Source: DATFWC01 sp963777755
GTDB lineage: Bacteria > Pseudomonadota > Alphaproteobacteria > Rhizobiales > Xanthobacteraceae
Assembly (NCBI GenBank): GCA_963777755.1
Contig: CAVZSC010000034.1
Location: 372,001-436,000 of the forward strand
Direction: 5' to 3'
DNA: 64,000 bases
Part shown: positions 22,248 to 32,152 of the stretch, piece after piece
Position numbering within the stretch: position 1 is the first letter of the stretch
How the letters are laid out: the number at the start of each line of letters is the position of its first letter
Made by a program: the position numbers and the translations under genes
Notes under the pieces: model-generated
What the model was told of the DNA's origin: nothing
The model's database searches: none
What the model saw: only the letters and a program-made list of their open reading frames with translations

Positions 22248-22404
22248 TACCGTCGGTCAGCCCGCAAACATATGGAAACCGGATGTCGCCGCCGGGCGCT
22301 GTCGGACCTCGACGCGAGCCCGTGGTCGCCCTGGCGAGCGTGGACGAGCCGTACGGTGATTTGCGCGACTGTCAGTCCCGGCGCGCCCCTGGAGTACCTG
22401 CTCG

Positions 22405-23391
22405 CTACTCGATCACCTCGTCGGCGCGGGCGAGCAGGGTCGGCGGAATGTCGAGCTCGAGCGCCTTGGCGGTCTTGAGGTTGATGACCAACTCGTACTT
22501 GGTCGGCGCCTGCACAGGCAGGTCGGCCGGCTTTTCGCCCTTCAGGATGCGGTCGACGTAAGCAGCCGCGCGCCGATGCACGTCGATTGTGTCGGCCCCA
22601 TAGGAGATGAGACCTCCGTCTGCGACGAAACCGCGTAGAAAGTAGACCGCCGGCAGCTTGTGGCGGGCCGCGAGCGTGATGAACAGGTTGCGATGTAACA
22701 ACGAAAATGCACTCGCCGTCAGGATCATGCCGCCGTTCGGCGCGCGCGCGAACGCGGTTATCGAACGCTCGATCTCGCCCGCATCGTGCACATCGGTCGC
22801 GCGCAGCTCCACCGCGAACGACGGCGCCACCGACTGAATCGCGCCCCATTGGCCAGTCCCGGAAGGGATGGCGGCATCGCGCAGGACCGCAACCCGCGTC
22901 ACGGATGGCGCGATCTGCTTGAGCAGCTCCAGCCATTTTGCGCTCAGGCCGTATTCAAATGACAGGAAGCCGGTGACATTGCCGCCTGGGCTCGCCAGGC
23001 TCTCGACAAAGCCGGCGCCGACCGGATCGGAGGTCTCGGTGAACACGATGGGAACGGTGCGCGTCGCGCGCCGTAACGGTCCCACGACCGACCCGCTCGA
23101 GGCCAGAATGACGTCCGGGGCAAGCGCCACCAATTCGGCCGCATAACCACGAGCATGGTCGGCATCGGCTGCTGCCCAGCGAATGTCGACGCGCACGTTA
23201 CGGCCGACCATCCAGCCCAATTGTCCCAATCCCTGCAGGAAAGCGGCAACGCGCGCCTGTCCTATCGCGTCATCCGCCGCCGTACCAATCAGCACTCCGA
23301 TGCGCCGCACCCGCTCGGTCTGCTGCGCGTACGCTACCCGCGGCCATGCCGCTGCGGCGCCGAGGAGGGTGATGAACTCGCGACGCTTCAT
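22405..23391 (-). CDS. ABC_sub_bind-family solute-binding protein
   Basis: 328 residues. The N-terminus MKRREFITLLGAAAAWPRVAYAQ is a Tat-like or Sec signal sequence, then the periplasmic type-1 binding fold of the ABC_sub_bind (PF04392) group (RIGVLIGTAADD, NVTGFLSFEYGLSAKWLELL, PAVYFLRGFVADGGLISYG). It ends LARADEVIE like its upstream neighbour, 20 bases away. The genus carries many such orphan binding proteins with no linked permease or ATPase, and none is present here. The ligand is unknown. No stops or shifts. Confidence 0.88.
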   Translation of the reverse strand: MKRREFITLLGAAAAWPRVAYAQQTERVRRIGVLIGTAADDAIGQARVAAFLQGLGQLGWMVGRNVRVDIRWAAADADHARGYAAELVALAPDVILASSGSVVGPLRRATRTVPIVFTETSDPVGAGFVESLASPGGNVTGFLSFEYGLSAKWLELLKQIAPSVTRVAVLRDAAIPSGTGQWGAIQSVAPSFAVELRATDVHDAGEIERSITAFARAPNGGMILTASAFSLLHRNLFITLAARHKLPAVYFLRGFVADGGLISYGADTIDVHRRAAAYVDRILKGEKPADLPVQAPTKYELVINLKTAKALELDIPPTLLARADEVIE

Positions 23392-23410
23392 TCCTGGAGA
23401 ATCCTCCCGC

Positions 23411-24394
23411 TCATTCGATGACTTCGTCGGCGCGGGCGAGCAGGGTGGCCGGAACGACGAGGCCGATGGCCTTGGCGGCCCTGAGATTGACGATCAGGTC
23501 GAAGCGCGTCGGCTGTTCGACCGGCAGGTCGGCAGGCCTCGCCCCCTTGAAGATCTTGTCCACGTAGGTGGCGAACCGGCGATAAATGTCCGCGAAGCTC
23601 GGGCCATAGAACATCAGTCCGCCGGCATCGACGAACTCGCGCCCGCCGTAGATCGCCGGCAGCCGGTACTTCACGGCCAGCTCGGCGATCAGCATACGGT
23701 GCGCTTGCGTCAGCGCTTCCAACCCGACCACCACGGCTTCGGAGCTCCCGTCGAGTGCAGCGAACGCGCGCTCGATGTCGACGCGTGCGCGCACGTCAAA
23801 CAGGCGAAACGGTAGCCCCGTCGTTCGGACGGCTCGTTCAAGCTCACTGAGCTGTGGCGCGGTGACGGGATTGCCCATGTTCAGCAGGGCCGCAATTCCC
23901 GCGCGGCCCGGAGCCACCTCGGTCAGCAATTCGAGCCGCTTGGTTTCCAGTTCGGGCTGCACACCGCTGAAGCCCGTGATGTTGCCGCCCGGCCGCGCCA
24001 GGCTGTCGACGATCAGGAGCGGCTCGCCGACCGCCATCACCACGGGAATTGTCTTCGTCGCCGCCTTGGCAGCGAGTGCCGCGGGTGTGCCGCGCGCGAT
24101 GATCAGGTCGACCTTCAGGCCGATCAATTCGGCGAGCAGGGCCGGAAACCGCGCGGCGTCACCGTCGGCAGACCGATACTCGAGAACGAGGTTGCGCCCT
24201 TCCGTGTAGCCGAGTTCCTGCAGTCCGGCACGAAAGGTGGCGAGATTGGCGGCATTGAGCTGCGCCGAAGTCGTTTCAAGCATGCCGATGCGAAAGGTCT
24301 GTCCGCCCTGCTGCGCGCGCGCGACGGGCGGCCACGAGGCCAGCGGCCACGCCGCCCCGCCGCCGAGCAATCCGATGAACTCCCGCCGCCGCAT
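23411..24394 (-). CDS. ABC_sub_bind-family solute-binding protein
   Basis: 327 residues, paralogous to the following gene: the same signal layout (MRRREFIGLLGGGAAWPLA, cleavage near ARAQQ), binding-fold motifs (NITGFSGVQPELETKRLELL, PAIYGGREFVDAGGLMFYGP) and C-terminus. The start at 24394 puts the signal peptide first; the frame stays open 70 codons upstream with no protein-like content. First gene of a tandem pair, likely one transcript. No transporter partner nearby. Confidence 0.87.
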   Translation of the reverse strand: MRRREFIGLLGGGAAWPLASWPPVARAQQGGQTFRIGMLETTSAQLNAANLATFRAGLQELGYTEGRNLVLEYRSADGDAARFPALLAELIGLKVDLIIARGTPAALAAKAATKTIPVVMAVGEPLLIVDSLARPGGNITGFSGVQPELETKRLELLTEVAPGRAGIAALLNMGNPVTAPQLSELERAVRTTGLPFRLFDVRARVDIERAFAALDGSSEAVVVGLEALTQAHRMLIAELAVKYRLPAIYGGREFVDAGGLMFYGPSFADIYRRFATYVDKIFKGARPADLPVEQPTRFDLIVNLRAAKAIGLVVPATLLARADEVIE

Positions 24395-24869
24395 TCGGCC
24401 CTCACGCGCTCGCCGCGACCCTAATGCCCAGTGGGCAGCCCCGCCAGCCTGCAACAGGCGCCCCGGCGTGTCCTTGGCATCGACCTGAAATCTTCTGAAG
24501 GCACGCCCGCGGGAGCCAGCAGGGGGCCAGGCGGCTGTAGATATCATGGCCTGGCATGTCGGCAAGCCGCGGTGGAGTAGCGGCGAGGCTGTCAGTCGGC
24601 TCACCTAAGATCGGTTAAGTTATTGATAATAAATAACTAAATACCTTTTATTTCGTGACCCGGATCATGGTGCCGGCGGCCGGTCTCATGTAAACTTGTC
24701 GAGGGCTGCTGATGATACGCCACAAAGGTGTGGTGCGCGCAGCGAAGCGACTTGAACCCAGGATGAAATCCCTCGTCCTCGCGTCGTGTCGAGCGGCAGA
24801 TCCTGGGAGCAGACCCGATGCTGTGATCGAGCGGGCAATCGTTCCGCCGGAAAAAGCGCCTCAACCACC
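24395..24869. other. gene-poor stretch
   Basis: 475 bases. Next to the binding-protein operon is an AT-rich patch (about 24614-24655, TAAGTTATTGATAATAAATAAC), a likely promoter or acquisition boundary. Nothing here reads as protein. Confidence 0.35.
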
Positions 24870-25148
24870 CTACAGATAGGGACTCCGGTTCGTCGTCAGC
24901 TGCGGGTTGGGCATCGCCAGCGACGATAGCGCGAGATCGCGCAGGCGCGCGCTGTTGCGCTCGCCCTCTCGCACGCCATCCAGAATGGCGCGGGCAAGCC
25001 GGACACGGGCGTTGCACGCCTGCGGCGCCGACATCCGGGCACCCGAAGAGCACAACGCCGCCCACGCGGCCTCGAACGCCGTGTCGGAGGCATGGACCGC
25101 CTCCGGATCGAGCGACACGAGGGGATGCGAGGCGGTCGTCGTACTCAT
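24870..25148 (-). CDS. hypothetical protein
   Basis: 92 residues beginning MSTTTASHPLVSLDPEAVH. Not recognised. Composition is plausible for a small soluble helical protein (FEAAWAALCSSGARMS, ARVRLARAILDGVREGERN). Two Cys, no membrane segment. It stands alone between the solute-binding pair and the RTX genes. Similar small frames are frequent in rhizobial accessory regions. Confidence 0.45.
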   Translation of the reverse strand: MSTTTASHPLVSLDPEAVHASDTAFEAAWAALCSSGARMSAPQACNARVRLARAILDGVREGERNSARLRDLALSSLAMPNPQLTTNRSPYL

Positions 25149-25339
25149 GGCTCAACCCTGTCTGCTGCACGCCCGCCTTCAACGCGCTCGTCTGGCGACC
25201 GTTCCCGCCCCGAAAGGCGACATGCAGCCCATGCATGGCGCTTCGGCGAAGGGAACCTGCATGACCCGCATCGCGGAATCGCGCTCGGCGAGCCGGATCA
25301 ACTCGTCGAGCGGTAGCGCGTAAGGTCAACGATGCGTCG

Positions 25340-26721
25340 TCAGATGAAGCTGCCGGCCGCGATCGTGCCGGTCGCGCCGGTGATGTCGAGGAGCAGGTCC
25401 TGAGCGTCGGTGAACGCGCCGAAGCCGGCCTGGTCGATCGCCACGAACGTGCGGCCGCCGAAGGTGAACTGTGCCGCCACCACGCCCGTGCCGCCGTTGA
25501 GGGCGAAGGCCGCCGCGACGGCGTTGTTGGCCGAGGTGTTCAGGTCGGCACCGCTGCCGGCTCCGACGTTGGCCGCGAACGTCACCTGGACGAAGGTGTC
25601 GATCCGGTCCGCTGCCCAGCTCAGGTCGGCGATGAGTTCGACCGGGCCGCCGCCGGCGGCATTCTCGCCGTCTTCCTGAGGGTCGCCATAGCGGAACACG
25701 TCGTTGCCGGCACCGCCGACGACCGTGTCGATGCCGTCGCCGCCGACGATCGTGTCGTTTCCCTCGTTGCCCTGGACCGAATCGCGTCCCGTATCGAAGC
25801 CGGCTTCGATCGAATCGTTGCCGAGGCCGGCGAACATGGTATCGGCGCCGTCGCCGGCAAAGACCGTATCGTCGCTCTCGTTGGCGAAGATGAGGTCTGC
25901 GCCGGCACCGGCTGCGACCGAGTCGCCGCCGAACCCGCCGATCACCGTGTCATTGCCATCGAACGAGCCGAGCGTATCGGCACCGCCGTTGCCGAAAATG
26001 ACGTCCGCTCCTTTATCGCTCAGGATGGAATCGCTGCCGTCCGCCGAATCGTTGCCGCCGAGGATCGTGAAGGTACCGTCGAACAGATTGATCGTGTCCG
26101 CGCCTTCGTTGCCGAAGTACTGCGCCCTGTCCCCGACGGCGTGATCGCCGCGTAGCGAATCGTTGCCGAGGCCGCCGAACACGGTGTCGTTTCCCTCATC
26201 AACGAAGACCATATCGGCACCTTCGTTGGCGAACACGAGATCGTCGAATGGGGGCCCCGGGGTCCAGATGGAATCGTTGCCGAAGCCGCCGATCATCGTA
26301 TCGTGCCCGTCGTGCCCGTCGATCGTGTCGTCGCCGCCGTTGCCGAACAGAAGATCGTTCGCCGGGCTGCCCGTAATCGAAATCGGCACCGTCGTTCGAA
26401 TCGCTGCCGCCCAGGATCGTCTGCCCGGCGGTTGCGCCGGACATGTCGATCGAATTCGAGCCCGGTTCCCGCGAGCAGGACCATGGTGCCCGCGGCGCCC
26501 GCGGCGAAGATGCTGTCGTTCTCGCTGCCGGCGGTAATCGTCCCGGTGTTGCCGGTCTGCAGCACGACGGTGTCGTTGCCGGAATCGCCGGTGACGGTGG
26601 CAAAGCCCGCGCCGGTGAAGATGCAGTCGTCGCCGGCGAGCCCGACGATGGTGCCGGGACCGCTGGTAGCCGATTGGTCGAGCGTGTCATTTCCAGCTGT
26701 ACCAGTGATATTATAAGCCAT
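25340..26721 (-). pseudogene. RTX-like calcium-binding protein, two frameshifts
   Basis: Three consecutive frames together give one protein of about 459 residues, parallel to its upstream paralogue. It starts MAYNITGTAGNDTLDQ; shifts near 26458-26466 (one extra base in GGGC) into the segment SIDMSGATAGQTILGGSDS; shifts again at 26380-26382 (GATTTCG where GATTCG restores GADSITGSPAND); and runs to 25340. The body is a run of Ca2+-binding GNDTI/GADTV-type repeats. The C-terminus (FVAIDQAGFGAFTDAQDLLLDITG) resembles type I secretion-linked tails. No signal peptide, as expected for that route; no secretion genes in the window. Confidence 0.75.
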
Positions 26722-26882
26722 CGAACCCCCTCCAATGTCATGCGCACGGAGGCACGCGCCGCAGGTTCTGATCCTCTGGGCTCACGCCTTGGTTCGCGCT
26801 CCGGCCGGCGCATTCGGCCGGAGCAATGGGACGGGCAACGCCAGGATGGGGAAATCCGGCGCCTCGTTTGGCGGGCGGGCGG

Positions 26883-28284
26883 TCATATGCCGATCAGTGC
26901 GGGGACGAAGTTGCTCGCAGCGATCGAGCCGGTGACGCCGGTGATGTCGATCAGCAGATCGCCGGCATCGGCGAACGCGTTGAATCCTGTATCCGTATTG
27001 ATTGCCAGATAGGTATGGCCGTCGAACGTGAACTGGGCCGCGACGTTTACGGGCGCTTTGTTGTTGAGCTCGAACGCGGCCACGATGGCACGGTCGGCGG
27101 CGGCGCTCAGGCTCGCGCCGGCCTGTGCGCCGACATTAGCGGCGAACGCGATCGACCGGAAGGCCTGGATCCTGTCTTCGGCCCAGTTCAGGTCGGTGAT
27201 CCGTTCGACCGCTCCGGCGGCGGCGGCGGCGCCGTCGCCGTCGTCGGCAGGCTGCTGGTAGACAAACAGGTCGTTGCCGCTGCCGCCCGAGATCGTGTCG
27301 GCCCCGAGCCGACCACGGATCGTATCGTTGTCTTCATTGCCCTGGATCAAGTCGGCGCCGGTACCGGTGCCGATCACGTCATTGCCGAGACCGCCGAACA
27401 CCGTGTTGGCGCCATCGCCGGCTTCCACCACGTCGTTGCTCTCGTTGGCGAAGATGAGATCGAAGCCGGCGCCGGTCAGGATGCTGTCGGCGTCGAAGCC
27501 GGCGACCACGGTGTTGGCGCCGGCCCCGGCGCCGATCGTGTCGGCACCGCCGTTGCCGAAGATGAAATCCGACCCCCCGGCGCTCGTCAGCGAGTCGTTG
27601 CCGTCCGCGGAATCGTTGCCGCCGACGATCGTGACGACAAGGGCGCCAGTGATGGCGATCGTGTCCGCTCCTTCGTTGCCGAAATACAGCGGAAGGTCGA
27701 CGTTGTGGACGCCGATCAGCGAATCGTCGCCGAGGCCACCGAAGACCGTGTCATTGCCCCGTCCGACCACGGTCGTGTCGTTGCCTTCGTTGGCGAACAC
27801 GAGATCGGCCTGCGCGCCGCCCGGCGTCCAGACCAAAATCATCGCCGAAGCCGCCGATCAAGGTATCGTTGCCGCCGACTTCGTTGATCGTGTCGTTTCC
27901 GCCATTGCCGAATACCAGGTCGCTCATGCTGCCGGCCAAGATGGAATCGGCCCCGTCGGACGAGTCGTTGCCGCCGCGGATGGTCAGCCCGACGTTTGCG
28001 TCGACGATCTGAAACGTATCGGCTCCGGCGCCGCCGAGCAGTACGATTGCGTTGAGCACCCCGTCGTTGAAGATGTAGTCGTTCCCGTCGCCACCATCGA
28101 CCAGGCCGGTATTGCCGTTGGATAGAACGATGGCGTCGTTGCCGGCACCGCCGTCGACGCTGGCGAAACCGACGCCGGTTTCGATGAAGTCGTCCCCGGC
28201 AAGGCCGACGATGGTGCCGGGGCCGATGTCGTCCGCCCGGTTGAGCGTGTCATTTCCATTCGTTCCAGTAAAGTTATAAGACAT
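26883..28284 (-). pseudogene. RTX-like calcium-binding protein, one frameshift
   Basis: Paralogue of the next gene, about 466 residues once one base is removed. The N-terminal frame starts MSYNFTGTNGNDTLNR and runs to GGFGDD; there a run of four T (minus strand; AAAA at 27835-27838) breaks the frame. With three T it reads GDDLVWTPGGAQADLVFANEG, matching the sister's GNDSIWTPG. Calcium-binding nonapeptide-like repeats fill the middle. The C-terminus (YLAINTDTGFNAFADAGDLLIDITG) is of the same secretion-tail type. The two genes are tandem, 161 bases apart, from a duplication. Confidence 0.75.
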
Positions 28285-29518
28285 GCATACTCCATGTTGT
28301 TCGGTGCGAAGACGAGAGCTCCGCGATCTGTGTTCTCAGGCTTATGCGCGGTTCACATTCGGTGGGCGCATGAAGCCGGGGGCGGAATACCGGTCGTGCG
28401 CGGCTCAACGGAGACTGAATGCGAGCAATCGGCTCAGCATGTCGGCTCCATCGTCGCTGTGAGGCACAGGCGACCGGACGATGCGTCGCGGTGCGCCATG
28501 GAGGCAGGGGTCATGCGCGGCATTGCAACGCCGGCACCTGGGGCCGCTTCGCGGGGCGCACGGGCGAAACGCCCGCCGCTTGCCCCCTCCCAATCCCCTC
28601 GCTTGGGGGAGGGAAAGGGAGGGGGCGCACCCTCCTCCGTAGGGGAGACGCAACGGAGGGGGGCGCACCCTCCCCGGCAGGCTGGTCACAAGCGGGGAGG
28701 GGGAGCGGGGCGCTGGGAAAGGCGAGCGCGAGTGCGTCATGTCCGGCCAGGTGCAGGTCGTGGACGATCCGGATGCGGGGTGGAGTCGGTCGGCGATCGT
28801 CCTGGTCGCGGCCGTGATGTCGAGCAGCCGGCGTCGAGCGAGTTCGCGGCGACCGCTCTCGCCGCGGACGGCTGGCATTTTACTTCCATATGTGCAGGAT
28901 ACATTGCAAGTGTTGAAGAGACGATCATTCGCTGGCACTCGATCTGCTCTGTGTTTCCAGGCGCACTCCCGGTTCACGGGTATCGACGGTGGCGCGCGTG
29001 TCATAGATCGTTTGTTCGTCTGTCGTATCTTCATCGTAGTACGATTGGATGATGCGCCGCTTCTGTGCGGTGCGCGATGCACCGATGCGTCGCACCGAAC
29101 ATCCTGAAGTGGGCTGAAAGTTGTCGGCGAGATAGTGCAGGTTTATCGGCTCGAGCCGATTTTGCGGGAATGACTGGCGAATCAAAGGGTATCGGTAAAC
29201 TCAACGTGAAGATGCCGGCTGCCGTCGCATCGCTCGACGTCACCGGCCACAGCGGCGTAAGCCATCCGGCGTTGTACTGCTCGCCCCCGGTGCGGCGGCG
29301 CGTGGCAAGCCGCGTGCCAAGCGGGCATCGGTCGAGCGCCTATTGATCGGGCGGGTGAATTCCGTGTCGGGCGACTGTGCGACTGATCCGACGCCGGCCA
29401 TCGCCTGCCGATCGGTGCCGGCCGGATCAGCGAGAGTCCGCCCAAGCATGAAGTTGACCTTGATCAAAGACAAGCGCCGCGTCGGGGCCGAACGTCCGGC
29501 GAGCCAAGGAGATGTCCC
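28285..29518. other. 1.2-kb stretch without a recognisable gene
   Basis: Upstream of the RTX pair and of the CBS gene, so promoters for both should lie here. At 28560-28720 it holds C/G tracts with GGGGGCGCACCCTCC present twice (28621-28635 and 28659-28673). From about 28860 to 29190 it becomes more AT-rich. Open frames exist on both strands but none has protein-like composition or a convincing start. Confidence 0.45.
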
Positions 29519-30206
29519 ATGCGCGCGCGCGACGTTATGGTGTCCCCCGTCATTGCAGTCATGCCGTCCTGCCCGGTCGAGGAGGTGGCGAAGACGCTGC
29601 TGGAACGCGGCATCAGCGGCGTTCCGGTGGTCGACAGCCAGGGCCGCCTGGTCGGCATCGTGAGCGAAGGCGACCTGCTGCACCGGTCGGAAACCGACAC
29701 CGAGCGCAAGCGCTCGTGGTGGCTGCGCCTGCTCACCGACGGCGAAACGCTTGCGGCGGAGTACACTAAGGCGCACGCCCGCAAGGTAGAGGACGTGATG
29801 ACCCGCGACGTCGTCACGGCCGGTCCCGACACGCCGCTCAACGCGATCGCCATGCTCCTGGAAAAGCACGCCATCAAGCGCGTCCCCATCGTGCAGGACG
29901 GGCAACTGATCGGCATCGTCAGCCGGGCAAACCTCATCCAGGCGGTGGCGAGCGGCCGGCCCGAAGCCAAGGCCCCAGAACTCGGATCGGAAGATCCGCG
30001 AGCAACTGCTGACTCATCTGCAGACGCAACCGTGGGCTCACACGCTGCTGCTGAACGCCACCGTGCACGACGGCGTCGTGGACCTGTGGGGCATGACCTA
30101 TTCGGAAGCGGAGCGGAAGGCCATCCGTGTCGCCGCCGAGGCGACGCCCGGCGTTCGCGCCGTCAACGATCACCTGACGATGCGGCCGCTCTACGCGGGC
30201 GTGTGA
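29519..30206 (+). pseudogene. CBS-pair plus BON domain protein, frameshifted
   Basis: Two CBS domains (about residues 1-60 and 90-145, with SGVPVVDSQGRLVGIVSEGD and KRVPIVQDGQLIGIVSRAN) are followed in a shifted frame by a BON domain (REQLLTHLQTQPW, NATVHDGVVDLWGMTYSEAERKA), ending at the TGA 30204-30206. The break lies near 29979-29982; removing one base joins PEAKAPE to SDRKIREQ. The restored product has 228 residues, the normal size for rhizobial CBS-BON stress proteins, which bind adenine nucleotides. Upstream is a good start, GGAGATGTCCC-ATG. Without the repair, the CBS pair would end in an unrelated tail. Confidence 0.75.
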
Positions 30207-30213
30207 GGGACCT

Positions 30214-31761
30214 TCACGCCGCGCTCGCGCGCTTCCGCTCGGGCTCGACCAGAGCTTCGGGGCGACGCTCGGGCTTGGGCTCGGCTGCGCGTTCGGCACG
30301 CACCAGCGCCGCCGCCGGCGCGAGCTCGTGATAGATCGCGAGGAAGCGCCGGGCCGAATAGTCCCAGCTGAAGTCGCGCGTCATCGCCCGCTGCTGCAGT
30401 TTCCGCCAGACTACCGGCTTGGCGTAGACGGCGAGCGCGCGGTCGATTGCCTCCAGCATCGTGCGGGCGTCCGGCTGGTCGAAGGCGAACCCGGTCGCGG
30501 TGCCGGCATGCAGCGTCTCCTCGCCCGCAGGGATGACCGTGTCGGCCAAGCCACCGACCCGGCGCACGAGGGGGATCGTGCCGTAGCGCAGGGCATAGAG
30601 CGGGGTGAGGCCGCACGGTTCGAAGCGTGCCGGATGCAACAGCATGTCGCCTCCGGCATACAGGCGGTGAGCCAGCGGCTCCTCGTAGCCGATGCGGACC
30701 GCCATTCGGCCCGGATAGGTACCGGCAAGGCCGGTGAACCGCTCCTCCAGCGCAGGATCGCCTTGCCCAAGGATGGCGAACTGGATGTCGCGCTCGAGCA
30801 GCTCGGGTAGCAGATCTGCCGCCGTATCCGCCATCTTCTGATGCGTGATCCGGCTGATCCAGATGATCAGCGGGACCTTCGGTGCCGGCGCGAGGCCGAG
30901 CTCGCGCTGGACGTCCGCCTTGCACACGTGCTTGCCGGCCACATCGCTCGCGCTGAAGGTCGCCGGCAGATTGAGGTCGGTTGCGGGATTCCAGACGTTG
31001 TAGTCGACGCCGTTGAGGATTCCGGTGAGATCGCCGGCGCGTTCGCGCAGCAGCCCGTCGAGCCCGCAGCCATGTTCCGGCGTGAGGATCTCGTCGGCGT
31101 AGGCGGGGCTCACGGTGGTGAGCCGGTCGGCAAAGCGAATGCCGGCCTTGAGAAACGAGATGCGGCCGTGAAACTCGACGCCTTCCGGCGTGCAGATGTC
31201 CTCGCCGAGCCCGAGCGAAGCCGCGACCGGGCGGTCGAACAGCCCCTGGAAGGCGAGGTTGTGGATGGTGAACAGCGTTTGCGGCTGCGCCTCGGGGGCA
31301 GCCTCGAGAAAGAGCGGCAACAGGCCGGTGTGCCAGTCGTTGGCGTGCGCCACGTCGCACCGCCAGCCGGGCACGAGCTCGCCGGTTGCGACCTTCGCCG
31401 CCACACGGGTGAAATGAGCGAACCGCTCGGCATTGTCGGCAAAGTCGCAGCCGCGCCGATCCTGGTACGGCGTGCCGTCGCGATCGAACAGCGAGGGACA
31501 ATCCACCAGCCACACCGGCAGGTCGCTGTCGGGCGTGCGCGCCGCAATCAGGCGCGTCACGGCGTGTCCGCCGAGATCGCGGACTTGCGCCTGCACGGTC
31601 TTGCCCACCGCGGCCGCAAGCGCGGCGGGATAGCCCGGCATGATCAGCCGGATGTCGACGCCCAGCTCCGCCAGGGCGCGCGGCAGGGCGGCACTGACGT
31701 CGGCAAGCCCCCCGGTTTTGACCAGCGGATAAATCTCGGATGAGACGAAAAGAACCCGCAT
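30214..31761 (-). CDS. glgA: glycogen synthase
   Basis: 515 residues, GT5 family. It adds glucose from ADP-glucose to the alpha-1,4-glucan chain. The ADP-glucose motif KTGGLADV is at residues 15-22. GT-B fold signatures continue with HANDWHTGLLPLFL and the C-terminal HPARFEPCGLTPLYALRYG with its catalytic Glu. The C-terminus is extended by about 25 charged residues (RAAEPKPERRPEAL). ATG 31761 was chosen; a GTG four codons upstream is also possible. No other glg gene is linked. It converges on the CBS-BON gene, 7 bases between stops. Confidence 0.93.
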   Translation of the reverse strand: MRVLFVSSEIYPLVKTGGLADVSAALPRALAELGVDIRLIMPGYPAALAAAVGKTVQAQVRDLGGHAVTRLIAARTPDSDLPVWLVDCPSLFDRDGTPYQDRRGCDFADNAERFAHFTRVAAKVATGELVPGWRCDVAHANDWHTGLLPLFLEAAPEAQPQTLFTIHNLAFQGLFDRPVAASLGLGEDICTPEGVEFHGRISFLKAGIRFADRLTTVSPAYADEILTPEHGCGLDGLLRERAGDLTGILNGVDYNVWNPATDLNLPATFSASDVAGKHVCKADVQRELGLAPAPKVPLIIWISRITHQKMADTAADLLPELLERDIQFAILGQGDPALEERFTGLAGTYPGRMAVRIGYEEPLAHRLYAGGDMLLHPARFEPCGLTPLYALRYGTIPLVRRVGGLADTVIPAGEETLHAGTATGFAFDQPDARTMLEAIDRALAVYAKPVVWRKLQQRAMTRDFSWDYSARRFLAIYHELAPAAALVRAERAAEPKPERRPEALVEPERKRASAA

Positions 31762-32152
31762 CTTTGGTATCACCTCTCCCCGTGGCGGCGTCGCCGGCCT
31801 TCGATGCGACGCCGCGCGCCGTCAGAAGCAAATTCGGGGCCACCACATCGCCATCTATCAGGCCCCTGTGAACGCACGATGTCGAATACCCTACATGGGA
31901 TCGACGGAACGCTCGAAGTCCAGGGGGTGGTGTCTACACAGTGTATGAGCGGTAAACGGAAGCCTGCTCGTTTGGAAATGACAATGACTTGCCGACGAAC
32001 AGGTGTCGTCGCTCATGAAAGGTCAAGCTGACACGGCGGATTGATTCGCGTCAAGCGCGAGCCGATCAGCTTTTCGTGCAGAGGATTTCTGTAAAAAGCG
32101 AGTCTGGCGGCCGCGGCGGGCGCCTAAGCAGGTCACCCAAGCGTCGGGTTTC
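31762..32152. other. intergenic region
   Basis: 391 bases between glgA (upstream side) and the end of the nitroreductase gene, both on the minus strand. It should carry the glgA promoter. I see no gene, no strong hairpin and no recognisable operator. Confidence 0.4.

Noticed and set aside
22214..22251. Second tRNA-Val gene
   Set aside because: Only the 3' third of the tRNA is present; the D arm and anticodon loop are missing.
25340..28284. CRISPR array
   Set aside because: The regular spacing comes from repeated calcium-binding codons in coding sequence; there are no conserved repeats with unique spacers and no cas gene.
28294..29107. Plus-strand frames of 120-250 codons in the 1.2-kb gap
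   Set aside because: Arg/Gly-rich translations across G/C tracts, no ribosome-binding sites, no family resemblance.
31804..32031. 75-residue plus-strand frame upstream of glgA
   Set aside because: No Shine-Dalgarno and no protein-like pattern; probably promoter DNA.
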